22,405 nucleotides of DNA. It comes from a virus. Where the stretch lies: positions 1 to 22,405 of IMG/VR virus record IMGVR_UViG_3300017697_000111; one strand, written 5' to 3'. The position numbers and the translations under genes are program-made. Below are positions 7,279 through 15,373 of the stretch, in pieces. Under the pieces are notes generated by a model that did not search any database, was not told the DNA's origin, and saw only the letters and a list, made by a program, of their open reading frames with translations. Numbering within the stretch: the first letter of the stretch is position 1; the number at the start of each line of letters is the position of its first letter.

Positions 7279-8055
7279 CTACTCGTCCACTCCTTGGAAG
7301 AATGAAGATGTTTCATTAAATCCAAAGTCATCATCAGCATCAGCTGTAGTAGGATTAGGTGTAACAACAAGTCTTTGCTCTCTCTTAGGAGCAGTGTCCT
7401 TGAGGTCTGTAAACTGATCAACCTGTACAGTCTTAATAATAGATTGTGAGGTAACAGGTCCATACAGATAGAATTTTGCTGTAAAACTCAATGTATAAAT
7501 TAAGGATCGTCTTGCTGTAAAGTCTCCTTCATAATCATCTTCATAGGAAATACTATTCAAGACTATAGGAACATCTCGTTTAATTCCCATCTCAGCCATA
7601 TCATTGATTGTCAAAGTATAGTCTGGTTGGAAGTATGGTAAAATTTGTTCAACAATCTGTAATGCATCGTCAGAATTTTTTGCGAGTACATACAATTCAA
7701 ATCCAACATTATATGGTACTGGCATAAATTGTGTTTCAAGAGATTTGCCTTGAGTACCAGATTTTGTCTTTTTAAATTGTTGAATACGATTTAGTTTTCT
7801 TGATGGGTCATATGAAAGACCATTGATTTCAAAACCAATTCGTGGCAATGTAACCGCAACCTGTTTTGTCAAGTTTGGGTCTTCAGCAAGACGAACCAAA
7901 AATTTCTGCCTCGGACCATAAGCCAAAGGAACTTTCATTGATTGAACTACTTTACCATCGCTGTCTTTACGAACCAACGATATATTATTGAACATTGTAC
8001 CGAATGCAACAACCACTTTTCTGATTGTCTCATGGTAATATTGTGTGCCTAACAT
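7279..8055 (-). CDS. 15: Tail terminator / sheath stabiliser gp15 (T4-like)
   Basis: Hexameric protein that caps the tail tube and sheath and connects the tail to the neck. It has 258 residues, close to T4 gp15 (272). The signature IVEQILPYFQP at 134-144 is essentially identical to T4 gp15. The N-terminus LGTQYYHETIRKVVVAFGTMF parallels the T4 start, MFGYFYNSSFRRY. It also shares the KRDVPIVLNS segment and the C-terminal ITYTLSF-type strand. The last 50 residues are acidic and apparently disordered. Its ATG overlaps the gp14 stop by one base (TAATG), and it follows gp13-gp14 as in T4. Confidence 0.93.
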   Translation of the reverse strand: MLGTQYYHETIRKVVVAFGTMFNNISLVRKDSDGKVVQSMKVPLAYGPRQKFLVRLAEDPNLTKQVAVTLPRIGFEINGLSYDPSRKLNRIQQFKKTKSGTQGKSLETQFMPVPYNVGFELYVLAKNSDDALQIVEQILPYFQPDYTLTINDMAEMGIKRDVPIVLNSISYEDDYEGDFTARRSLIYTLSFTAKFYLYGPVTSQSIIKTVQVDQFTDLKDTAPKREQRLVVTPNPTTADADDDFGFNETSSFFQGVDE

Positions 8056-9059
8056 TAACCTAAACTCCCTGCATCACCAAATGGATTATTCTCACTAAAA
8101 TCAAGGATCGTATCGTCTAACCTATCGAACAATTCATTCTGCGCTGACGGATCAGCGTCAGTAGATAATCTACTACCTTCTCCTAGTATATAGTCTTCTT
8201 GTAACAACCACTCACCAGTTTCAAGTAACAAGCTCTCACCGACTGAAGTTGAGTCATCCTCACCAATGATATTGTCATTATCTGTCTCATCCTTCAGCAG
8301 ACCCCTTGTTGTGGCCGTATCATGTATACGAACAGATTCATTAACGGCGGAAGACTGTTCCAATGTAACTTGATACACTAATGTATCTACAGACAACGCA
8401 TCTTCAATTGCATCAACAGCTGAAATACCAGTATCCAAACGTTCCGAACTGTAATCGAATGTGCGACACGATAATTTATAAACTGGATTATTGTCTAATT
8501 GATTAAAAGGTTCGTCATCATTTACAAAATTAACTTCAAACAATTTTTTTAGAATAGGATGAAAAACTAAATCCCCCTCTAGTGGACGGTCTGCACCTGT
8601 AGCATCTGTCTCTGATAACAAGTAAAAATCAGACCCCTCAAAAGTAACTGCATTACCTGACATATCAATAGTATCAGCTTCCAATAAAATAGAACCACCC
8701 GAATCTGTATCTGTTGCATCTTCAATAGTAAATTGTTTTGTTAATTCTTGAAATCTATGTTTTGCAACTACAAATGTAATTTCGCTCAAGTCTTGAAGCC
8801 CAAACTTTGTCATAAGCTCTCTTTCTCCGGCGTATCCTCCACCAGAGTTTTCAACATACATTTCTATTTTTGCAGAGTTTCTGAATTTAGAAAGTGTATC
8901 TTCACCAAATACAGTGTCTTCTGCAACAAGTGTTCTATCAAGATAATGAACATCGTGCCCATAAATTTGAATTACTTCAGCAACCAAATTCTTGTATAGG
9001 TTTTGTTCAGTCGCAAGAGCAGCAACATTATTTGTGTGGAATGCTGAATTAACGGCCAT
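8055..9059 (-). CDS. 14: Neck protein gp14 (T4-like)
   Basis: Head-completion (neck) protein that, with gp13, forms the connector to which tails attach. It has 334 residues, longer than T4 gp14 (256). The N-terminal third matches T4: GHDVHYLDR at 34-42, VFGED at 50-54, then KFRNSAKIEMYVEN and GYAGE. A later DLVFHPILKKLFEVNFV corresponds to GDLIYFPMDNSLFEINWV in T4. The extra length lies in Asp/Ser/Gly-rich insertions around residues 118-160 and in the acidic C-terminal 110 residues. The end NPFGDAG resembles the SSPFDNDFMD tail of T4. It follows gp13 by 4 bases. Confidence 0.92.
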   Translation of the reverse strand: MAVNSAFHTNNVAALATEQNLYKNLVAEVIQIYGHDVHYLDRTLVAEDTVFGEDTLSKFRNSAKIEMYVENSGGGYAGERELMTKFGLQDLSEITFVVAKHRFQELTKQFTIEDATDTDSGGSILLEADTIDMSGNAVTFEGSDFYLLSETDATGADRPLEGDLVFHPILKKLFEVNFVNDDEPFNQLDNNPVYKLSCRTFDYSSERLDTGISAVDAIEDALSVDTLVYQVTLEQSSAVNESVRIHDTATTRGLLKDETDNDNIIGEDDSTSVGESLLLETGEWLLQEDYILGEGSRLSTDADPSAQNELFDRLDDTILDFSENNPFGDAGSLG

Positions 9060-9063
9060 TAAA

Positions 9064-9879
9064 TTATCCTATCATGTAGTTAACTGGCAATTCAAAATGC
9101 AATTGAATTTGTTCTTCTAACTTAGTAATCTCTTCTTGTGCTTGTGAATAAATTTCGCCCCCATTCATAGTAACTCCACCAAGCATTTCTACTCCGCTGA
9201 ACTTAGATAAATTTGCACCCCACTGTCTTTTAATGAGAGCAGATGTATATCGTTTCAAATACATGTCATTAAAAATATCTGTAAATTGTGTCGGGTCAAG
9301 TTTTCTGTAACACTCTATGACAATGAACTCATCTACATGAATATCATTGTTCCAATCCATATCCAGATAGAGTCTCTGTTGGTGTTGACTAAAACGAATT
9401 GGAACCTCACCAACCAAAATATGCTCTAAAAAGTCAAGATGCTGAAGCGTCATTTGGTATTCCATAATAGAAGTGGATGAAAAATCATACAAGTCATTCA
9501 ACCTCAGCTGATACCTTAGATCAAACATATTTGACGTAGAACTATCTGTAAAAGGGAAAACTTGTACAACTGAAATAACTGCATCGGGTGTAGGTATATA
9601 TCCTGCTCCATCAAGCCAAGTAGCTGTTACTGAATTATCAACGGTATCAGTTGCAGATGAGGTGTTATCAGTTACAGCTCGATCAATATCTGCCTGTGTT
9701 ATCTGGTGTTTTAGATAGACACGCTCAATTCCATCGTAATGATACTCAGCAAAAAATTGAAGTGCCTCATCAATACGGTCATCAACCTGATCATCAGACA
9801 CGTTAATGTCGATCACACCGAAACCTAGTGACCTGAGACAGTATGATTTAAGTGTAGCTTTTGTTGCTGGAATTGCCAT
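9064..9879 (-). CDS. 13: Neck protein gp13 (T4-like)
   Basis: Neck protein that binds the portal after packaging and prepares the head for the tail. It has 271 residues against 309 in T4. The N-terminal segment from LRSLGFGVIDINV to AEYHYDG (16-50) matches T4 LRRLGAPIINVELT...GEYHFDG. The C-terminal MLGGVTMNGGEIYSQAQEEI parallels MLPGGVTIDGQRLIEEA. ATG 9879 has a strong AAGGAG at 7-base spacing and an exact late promoter just upstream, marking the return from accessory genes to virion genes. Confidence 0.93.
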   Translation of the reverse strand: MAIPATKATLKSYCLRSLGFGVIDINVSDDQVDDRIDEALQFFAEYHYDGIERVYLKHQITQADIDRAVTDNTSSATDTVDNSVTATWLDGAGYIPTPDAVISVVQVFPFTDSSTSNMFDLRYQLRLNDLYDFSSTSIMEYQMTLQHLDFLEHILVGEVPIRFSQHQQRLYLDMDWNNDIHVDEFIVIECYRKLDPTQFTDIFNDMYLKRYTSALIKRQWGANLSKFSGVEMLGGVTMNGGEIYSQAQEEITKLEEQIQLHFELPVNYMIG

Positions 9880-9886
9880 TACATCA

Positions 9887-9892
9887 CTCCTT
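9887..9892 (-). promoter_or_regulatory. Ribosome binding site of gp13
   Basis: AAGGAG on the minus strand, 7 bases before ATG 9879. It is a consensus Shine-Dalgarno that fixes the start and lies inside the very short leader predicted from the late promoter at 9901-9908. Confidence 0.75.
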
Positions 9893-9900
9893 ATACACTC

Positions 9901-9908
9901 TATTTATA
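9901..9908 (-). promoter_or_regulatory. T4-type late promoter for neck genes gp13-gp14-gp15
   Basis: Exact TATAAATA on the minus strand (plus strand TATTTATA). The element uses the last codons of the acetyltransferase gene: its TAA stop at 9906-9904 lies inside the motif. With T4 spacing, transcription starts near 9895, leaving about 16 bases including the Shine-Dalgarno before gp13. The position, ahead of the first virion gene after the accessory island, makes it a convincing late promoter. Confidence 0.75.
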
Positions 9909-10398
9909 AGTATTTAGATGCGATACAGTTTGGACCATACTGCCCATCTTCAAACCAATCAGATTGTTGAACAAATCCGACACTTTTATATGCCGCTAAC
10001 GCACTTTCTCTAGGAACTGTCCACATCCAGTGGCCACCTTTGCGTTTTGCGTATTCTAAACACCAAATTAACACCACACTAGAATATTTTTGTCCTCTAA
10101 AATTTGGATGAACCCATAATCCTCTTGATCTCCAATACTTAAACATACCTTGAGTATTACTATAATAACAACTGTTCACTGCAACTAACTCTTGTCCAGA
10201 CCTAATACCAATAAATGTAGGTTCGACTTCTTTGGCCATTTGTTTGTCTTTACCAAGTTTTCTCTTGCTCCGAACTACGGACCATTCCCATGTCCACTCA
10301 TTTGCTTTTGCAACTCCATTCTTCTTGTCAGGCCACAGTTCTTTCTCCCATACCTCTTTGATTTCCTCGAAACTTATTTCCTCGACAAAATCAAGCAT
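9904..10398 (-). CDS. GNAT-family N-acetyltransferase
   Basis: A 164-residue protein with the GNAT core. GLWVHPNFRGQKYSSVVL (93-110) is the motif A strand and pyrophosphate-binding loop (R/Q-x-x-G-x-G/A class, here NFRGQKY). AAYKSVGF (135-142) is motif B near the C-terminus. Such enzymes move an acyl group from acyl-CoA to an amine or hydroxyl. An upstream ATG at 10455 is in frame, but the start at 10398 overlaps the glycosyltransferase stop by only 8 bases and has GGAAGGG about 10 bases before it. It is the last gene of the accessory chain and could acetylate a sugar or peptide amine made by it. The substrate is not evident. Confidence 0.8.
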   Translation of the reverse strand: MLDFVEEISFEEIKEVWEKELWPDKKNGVAKANEWTWEWSVVRSKRKLGKDKQMAKEVEPTFIGIRSGQELVAVNSCYYSNTQGMFKYWRSRGLWVHPNFRGQKYSSVVLIWCLEYAKRKGGHWMWTVPRESALAAYKSVGFVQQSDWFEDGQYGPNCIASKYL

Positions 10399-11092
10399 TG
10401 TTTTTGAACCCTTCCCATTCGTGTGGTTTGTTGAAACGGTGTGAGAAGTGAACAAACTTTATGTCAGGATGAAACTCATCACCCAAACATATATAATCGT
10501 TTCCAGTTATCTCTCTATATTTTCTTGTTAGCTGAACATTAAATTTCATCATGCTCTTTCCGTAGATTATGTCTTCACCAGTTACCCAACGAGTAAACCA
10601 TTGAGGTGGTAATACTGTTAGTTTTAATTTCTCCCTAACTGAGTCCTCAACAAAATATTGCTCTCCATTTACAGGACCATTTGTTGTACCATTCAGAATA
10701 TAATACCTCTGCCAGTGTTTCATATCTTTCATGAATTTCTCATAGATGTATTCGCAGTCGGTTGGGTAGTATTTGAAAAACCCACCGTTTATTTTGTAAC
10801 CTTCCTTATCGGTATCTCTCCACCAACCTGGCATCGCAGCAAATTCACCCCGCTCGATAGGGAACTCAAATATTTTCTTGTAATCATTTATGAGCAGCAT
10901 GTCAATGTCAATTACACAAACAGGTTCATCAATGCCTGTATGCATAGCGTACATCTTGTTCCATTGCAACTCTACCTCTGGATGATAGGGTTCTCGTATC
11001 CAGACTATTTCGTAGTCTGAAAGTTTTTTCTCCAAGTATGTTTCGTATTCCGGCCCATACTTGTCACCGATTCTAACTGCAAATATCTTCAT
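10391..11092 (-). CDS. Glycosyltransferase, GT-A fold (copy A)
   Basis: A 233-residue protein resembling nucleotide-sugar-dependent GT-A (GT8-like) glycosyltransferases. The N-terminal strand MKIFAVRIGDKYGPEY is followed by the acidic metal motif VIDIDMLL (Asp62, Asp64; D-x-D). An aromatic MPGWWRD (87-93) and KINGGFF (100-106) follow where acceptor or sugar contacts occur in the family. The C-terminal FVHFSHRFNKPHEW may hold the metal-coordinating His. The ATG overlaps the TGA of the preceding oxygenase (ATGA). It shares the GDKYGxEY start and the D-x-D and GWW arrangement with the protein at 17246-18088, so the two probably descend from one ancestor. The target could be a virion protein, host surface glycan or island product. 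Confidence 0.75.
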   Translation of the reverse strand: MKIFAVRIGDKYGPEYETYLEKKLSDYEIVWIREPYHPEVELQWNKMYAMHTGIDEPVCVIDIDMLLINDYKKIFEFPIERGEFAAMPGWWRDTDKEGYKINGGFFKYYPTDCEYIYEKFMKDMKHWQRYYILNGTTNGPVNGEQYFVEDSVREKLKLTVLPPQWFTRWVTGEDIIYGKSMMKFNVQLTRKYREITGNDYICLGDEFHPDIKFVHFSHRFNKPHEWEGFKNNA

Positions 11093-11907
11093 GTTGCGTA
11101 AGGAAAAATCATTTTTGATTTTATCATGTCCATAGGCTGTACTCCAAAGTATTTATTCTGTTTCCAATCATCACCATCTTTTTCAAACCAAGGAATGAAT
11201 GCAGCGACAATGTGAATTCTTGGTTTAGTTCCACCACCTGTATCTCTAACTCTATGTTTTATTCTTGTGTTCCACATATAAGCTTTACCTACCTCTAAGT
11301 GTTTTGTTAGTGTCAAAGAATTACCGTAATCATCTGTTCCATCAATCTCCAAAATATAAGATGGTTCCGTAACCAGTGGAATATTAAATCTTATCGAACT
11401 CCACAAAACTTCATCTATATGCCAAGACTGTTTGTGGCCAGGATAAGACCACATAACTCTAGACCTAGTTGGAAGCAAATCTACACAATCTAAAAATTTA
11501 TCATAATATTTTTTCACCACTGGATGAACTTCAGAAAAACCATATGTATCATAATAGGTATCTCTGTCAGATTCCCAAGGAGGATTTGGATTGTTCATTC
11601 GAGAATAAGCCCAGTTTAATTTTGGATGACCAAGACTTGCATATGGACTTTGTAAGTGTTCGTCACCGTTTGGATTCACACAGATACTAAACCCTCTATA
11701 TTTCTCTGCCTCTTTGTTATCCCTTTGCCATCCTTTGATGCCACCAATCTCATCCACAATTTTTAAAGTTTGTTTGTGCAACTCATTTGCAGTCGGTAGA
11801 CCCAATTCTTCCAAGGTAAACTCTAGAAAGTTTTCATCTAGTTTTTCTTTGTAATAATCAAAAGCATTATACTTATGATTTAATTCTGTAAATTTATCAT
11901 TTAACAT
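11089..11907 (-). CDS. Aspartyl/asparaginyl beta-hydroxylase-like 2OG-Fe(II) oxygenase
   Basis: A 272-residue protein with a C-terminal jelly-roll oxygenase domain. Iron ligands are visible as WHIDE (His163, Asp165) and KHRVRDTGGG (His218), with Arg230 in KPRIHIV as the 2-oxoglutarate anchor. SSIRFNIPLV and YMWNTRIKHRV are the strands typical of the Asp/Asn hydroxylase family. The N-terminal 140 residues are unlike any domain I know and may bind the substrate. It overlaps its neighbours by 11 and 4 bases. It would hydroxylate a peptide side chain or a small molecule; the substrate is unknown. Confidence 0.8.
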   Translation of the reverse strand: MLNDKFTELNHKYNAFDYYKEKLDENFLEFTLEELGLPTANELHKQTLKIVDEIGGIKGWQRDNKEAEKYRGFSICVNPNGDEHLQSPYASLGHPKLNWAYSRMNNPNPPWESDRDTYYDTYGFSEVHPVVKKYYDKFLDCVDLLPTRSRVMWSYPGHKQSWHIDEVLWSSIRFNIPLVTEPSYILEIDGTDDYGNSLTLTKHLEVGKAYMWNTRIKHRVRDTGGGTKPRIHIVAAFIPWFEKDGDDWKQNKYFGVQPMDMIKSKMIFPYAT

Positions 11908-13234
11908 ATTTGTCTTTCGTAGGTTTTGTACCTCTCAAGTAATAGTGTTGAGTGTGTGTATCCAATAGTTCAATTAGTTTATTAAAACTTTTAATCAAGT
12001 CTGGAAAGGTATAACAAACATGAGATACATGATAGCCGTATATGTTACTAATATCCATGAACACCCGTTTATCTTTGATTTTTTCCACGAACCATTTGTT
12101 CCCAACAAGGCAGCTATCTATAACATCAAATACTTTATACTCTATATCACATTCTTCGTACATATTCAGTTGTAGTTTCCTTAGCTCCTCATGAGTTCCA
12201 AAGGTCATACCTCGTTTTTTCAATTCATCTGTGTGTGGTATATCCCCACCATAATCATTAAAAATAAACATCTGTGTTTCATTTTTTGAATATAATTTTA
12301 TATCACCCATAGTCATATTCATTTCAACTATATTTTGTTTTATATCTATATTTTCACTACAATAATCATAGAATACAATATCACCATCAAAATTTAACCT
12401 ATCAGCAAATACCTCACCACTATATCCAGCTGTAGGAGTAATAATTAAATTAAACTCATCGTCAGGAAGTTTACCTAAATTTTCCGTATTCTCTACATAA
12501 AACGTTTCATACATCCTAGTCATCAATATTTTAAAGTAATTGTCAGTCATATCTAACTGATCACGCCAACCAAAGGTTCTATCTACTGCGATATTCCAAT
12601 TTAGATCGTGAAGTTTTTTACGATCTTCCATATGACCATAAGACCAAGCTTTATGTTTTCTTTCTCCAACAGAAAAATTTGTGATAGTAGGAAACCCTGA
12701 TACTTTTAATGTAGATGGTGTGTAGTCATCATGAAAATTATCAGACGATCTTGTGTATTTTTCCCATTTATTTTGAAGGTTGGGTTTTCCTTTCCTCCTC
12801 CAAATATCAAGATTTAATTCTATATGTTGATAATGTAGAAACGCTGGTTTATTTGGATGTGCAATTATATGAGCTCTACAAAATTCATCACCCTTAGTCC
12901 ACTCACAAAAACTTTCAATTGATGTTGGATAGTTTACCATATCAAAAACCATACCAGTAGAAACAATCATGGCATGAGTATAATCATCACAAGTTTCTAA
13001 CACATCATATAGTTCTGTCAGATAACATATTTTCTGATCATGACCTGTCCCTGCTCCAGTGAAACCACCAGAGGTTTGTAGCAATGTTGTTTGCAGTTGT
13101 TTTTCTGATCCAAAATTCCAACCCAAATTTTCTGGATGCACAACAATGAAAACCAAATGTTCAAAACCTTTTTTGATTTTTATCTTGTTTGTTTCATTTA
13201 ACCAAAGGTCTTTAAATTCCTCAAAGTTTTTCAT
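11897..13234 (-). CDS. Unknown 445-residue protein of the accessory island
   Basis: I do not recognise this protein. The first half has strands and loops loosely like a GT-A glycosyltransferase (LVFIVVHPENLGWN near the start, THAMIVSTGMVFDM, then AHIIAHPNKPAFLHYQ) but no D-x-D where a metal site would be. The second half has a Rossmann-like pattern (FNLIITPTAGYSG, GDIVFYDYCSENIDI) that could be a degenerate SAM-methyltransferase-type domain. These resemblances are weak and by eye only. An ATG at 13261 is also possible, but the start at 13234 overlaps the upstream radical SAM gene by only 14 bases. No signal peptide or membrane span is seen. Tight overlap on both sides says it belongs to the same pathway. 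Confidence 0.7.
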   Translation of the reverse strand: MKNFEEFKDLWLNETNKIKIKKGFEHLVFIVVHPENLGWNFGSEKQLQTTLLQTSGGFTGAGTGHDQKICYLTELYDVLETCDDYTHAMIVSTGMVFDMVNYPTSIESFCEWTKGDEFCRAHIIAHPNKPAFLHYQHIELNLDIWRRKGKPNLQNKWEKYTRSSDNFHDDYTPSTLKVSGFPTITNFSVGERKHKAWSYGHMEDRKKLHDLNWNIAVDRTFGWRDQLDMTDNYFKILMTRMYETFYVENTENLGKLPDDEFNLIITPTAGYSGEVFADRLNFDGDIVFYDYCSENIDIKQNIVEMNMTMGDIKLYSKNETQMFIFNDYGGDIPHTDELKKRGMTFGTHEELRKLQLNMYEECDIEYKVFDVIDSCLVGNKWFVEKIKDKRVFMDISNIYGYHVSHVCYTFPDLIKSFNKLIELLDTHTQHYYLRGTKPTKDKYVK

Positions 13235-14492
13235 AATAGGGTTTCCATTCGGGAAACACATCAGTCAAACATGTTCCCCGAAACTTGTCTCGTTTTGCAA
13301 CATCAATCATCATTTTTTTATGTAGTTTCTCATCCCACTCCATATCAGTAAGATAATTAGCCAACTTCATAAACGTTTTTGTGTGATGCGGTTTTACTAA
13401 AGTATAAATTCTTTCAAGATATTGTTCTCTAATATCTAATGGAACTGCCGTAACAATATACAAATTGTCTCCACCAAACACAAGACTACCAGTAGCAAAA
13501 TTATTATAGATATCTGGCTCCTGTTCTTGTAAAATATCTACACCGTCTGCCACCTCATTCAAATAACCAATATTAAGAGAGCTAACACAAGTAGCAAATA
13601 ATATCCTAGTGTCAGGCATCTTTGAGAATCGTCCTACGTTCTCCATTATTTTTTCCCACTTTGACGGGAACCTTATGTAATTATTTTTATCTCCCCAACA
13701 CTCCACCGAAATGTTCATCTGACAACCATTGAACTCTGGAACATAATTAAATATGTCACCTAACTTACCCATCTCTGGAGTTAAAGTTGCATTTGTGGTT
13801 ATGGTAAGATGCATGTTTTTCGCAACACCCATCTCAATAGCTTTGTCCATCATTTCATAATTTTGAGGCAATGCTAACGTTTCACCACCTACGAGTTTCA
13901 TTTGAACAGCTGTCTCTAACACCTCCTCGAACTTTGTCATATCATCTTCTTCATTAACCCAAGTTCTACCTTTGAGCCAAGAACTGCTAGCACCTTTACC
14001 CTTATCAATACCTATCGCTTTGTTTTCTCTCGCATATGTTGAAGAGTTAAACGGGCCGCACATATTACATTTCAGATTACAAAAATTATTTGGAGCATTA
14101 TATTCCATAGTTAAGTAAAATGGTTCACTGTGATCTGTATCAATATACTCCTCTAATTTTTCTAAATGTTCTCTGTGTTCACCATGATTTTCATCAAACT
14201 TGTCAAGGTACATAATCCTATGACTTTCTGTAGCAGAGTGTTTTTCTTGTTCTTTACAAACTTGACAATACTTATCTTGCAACGGGCCACCACCAGTAAG
14301 AAACTCTTTCCGAAAATCTTTCATCAATTGAGATTCGTGCAAAGCCTTTGGACCAATAATTCCTTCATTTACTAAATGTCTACTTGGCCACTCTTTTAAA
14401 ACACAACATGGTTTAGATGAACCGTCTTGTGTAGAAACAGTATTCATAAATGGTTGAGGACAAAACCACTCTAAGTCTGTTAATTTAGTCAT
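13221..14492 (-). CDS. Twitch/SPASM radical SAM protein
   Basis: A 423-residue enzyme with both auxiliary and radical SAM regions in one chain. The N-terminal 85 residues carry Cys11, Cys29-Cys30, Cys76 and Cys79 (a C..PCC..CQVC pattern), a twitch/SPASM-like cluster site placed before the core. The radical SAM core follows with CNLKCNMC (Cys138, Cys142, Cys145) and GGETL (202-206), the SAM-binding GGE motif. TITTNAT and NISVECWG are typical later strands. Proteins of this layout are common in marine phages; their reactions are not known to me. The ATG overlaps the stop of the SPASM-like gene by 8 bases, so three radical-SAM-related genes are read in a row. Confidence 0.87.
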   Translation of the reverse strand: MTKLTDLEWFCPQPFMNTVSTQDGSSKPCCVLKEWPSRHLVNEGIIGPKALHESQLMKDFRKEFLTGGGPLQDKYCQVCKEQEKHSATESHRIMYLDKFDENHGEHREHLEKLEEYIDTDHSEPFYLTMEYNAPNNFCNLKCNMCGPFNSSTYARENKAIGIDKGKGASSSWLKGRTWVNEEDDMTKFEEVLETAVQMKLVGGETLALPQNYEMMDKAIEMGVAKNMHLTITTNATLTPEMGKLGDIFNYVPEFNGCQMNISVECWGDKNNYIRFPSKWEKIMENVGRFSKMPDTRILFATCVSSLNIGYLNEVADGVDILQEQEPDIYNNFATGSLVFGGDNLYIVTAVPLDIREQYLERIYTLVKPHHTKTFMKLANYLTDMEWDEKLHKKMMIDVAKRDKFRGTCLTDVFPEWKPYYEKL

Positions 14493-14805
14493 GAACTTCT
14501 ACCTCTCTAGTTCCTTTATCATCACTACAATATTTCATACAGATTTTAGGAACAGATGTTCCCTTGGTTAGTCCATTAAAAAAATCAAGCCATTCTGTTG
14601 ACAGTATAATATCTTCAATCGTATCGACATTTTCTATTTTTAATTCTTCTTTAAACAAATCGTCCATACCGTCCATGTTTCCATCGTAGTTTGATTTTAA
14701 TTTTCGCAAGGGGTCTGTCCAACAACAGGGTAATAGATATCCCTCAGCATTTAACGCAAACGATTTACCTTTAGCACATTTTGGTTTAAGCACAATTATA
14801 CTCAC
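14485..14805 (-). CDS. SPASM-like cysteine-rich partner of radical SAM protein (copy 2)
   Basis: A 106-residue protein with cysteines at 10, 27, 28, 89 and 93 in the pattern C-A(x)GYLLPCC...ICMKYC. It is homologous along its length to the 91-residue protein at 6319-6594, and like it directly follows a radical SAM core gene. It begins with GTG at 14805, overlapping that gene by 20 bases. The most likely role is to supply auxiliary iron-sulfur clusters to the separate core. One cysteine of copy 1 (position 18) is Leu or Asn here, so the number of clusters may differ. The C-terminal 12 residues are extra and charged. Confidence 0.75.
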   Translation of the reverse strand: MSIIVLKPKCAKGKSFALNAEGYLLPCCWTDPLRKLKSNYDGNMDGMDDLFKEELKIENVDTIEDIILSTEWLDFFNGLTKGTSVPKICMKYCSDDKGTREVEVHD

Positions 14806-15373
14806 TTGGTTTGTATTGATCGTCTGGACCAGACCACCGTGAAGACTTGTTTATATGAATAGGAATTTTGTGACGTTGAGCAAGGTCTATAGCTTCTGGT
14901 ATGTCATTCTCATTATACTTAAAAATTATATACTGCCACCTAATATCATTACCAAGTTCAACACCAGTTTTCATCACATTAAACAAATATTCACCATTCT
15001 GATTTATCCTGTATTTAGGACTGTCCTGTGGAAGCCCATCAATACCGAACTCCCATGTGGCATTTTTATTTGCGAGAAATGCATCTCTATACCAATCCAT
15101 AGGTTTATGAGAAGCAGCAGTATGTACAAAGACTCTTTTATCTTTGGTAAGCTCAAGAAACTCTATGAACTGTGGGTGAAAGATTGGGTCAGATATTTGA
15201 CCACAAAATTCTATCTGATCAAAATGACTTATGATCTTCTTGAAACTATCTAAAGATAAATCACCAAGATTGTTAGTGGGAACAGAACGTCTAAGACACT
15301 TTGGACATTCTAATGTGCATCGGTGGGTTATATCAAGGTTGATACTTTTTCTATCTAGTATGGTTGAAAGCAA
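14786..15373 (-). CDS. Radical SAM core protein (split enzyme, copy 2)
   Basis: A 195-residue radical SAM domain with CTLECPKC (Cys19, Cys23, Cys26). It shares long stretches with copy 1: TNNL after the cluster, ISDPIF, HTAASHK, FGIDGLP-DS-KYRINQ and FKYN-NDI. Copy 1 runs about 40 residues further at the C-terminus. The start is probably TTG at 15373: an in-frame TAA lies two codons upstream and no ATG or GTG lies before the cluster motif. The weak start and 23-base overlap with the oxygenase gene suggest translation by coupling. It lacks a fused SPASM domain, which follows as its own gene. Confidence 0.83.
   Translation of the reverse strand: MLSTILDRKSINLDITHRCTLECPKCLRRSVPTNNLGDLSLDSFKKIISHFDQIEFCGQISDPIFHPQFIEFLELTKDKRVFVHTAASHKPMDWYRDAFLANKNATWEFGIDGLPQDSPKYRINQNGEYLFNVMKTGVELGNDIRWQYIIFKYNENDIPEAIDLAQRHKIPIHINKSSRWSGPDDQYKPSEYNCA

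Noticed and set aside
7278-7463. N-terminal extension of the radical SAM core copy 1 to 7463
   Set aside because: The extra 62 codons read as a Leu-rich low-complexity stretch overlapping gp15 in another frame. The paralogue starts at the equivalent of 7277, so the extension is not coding.
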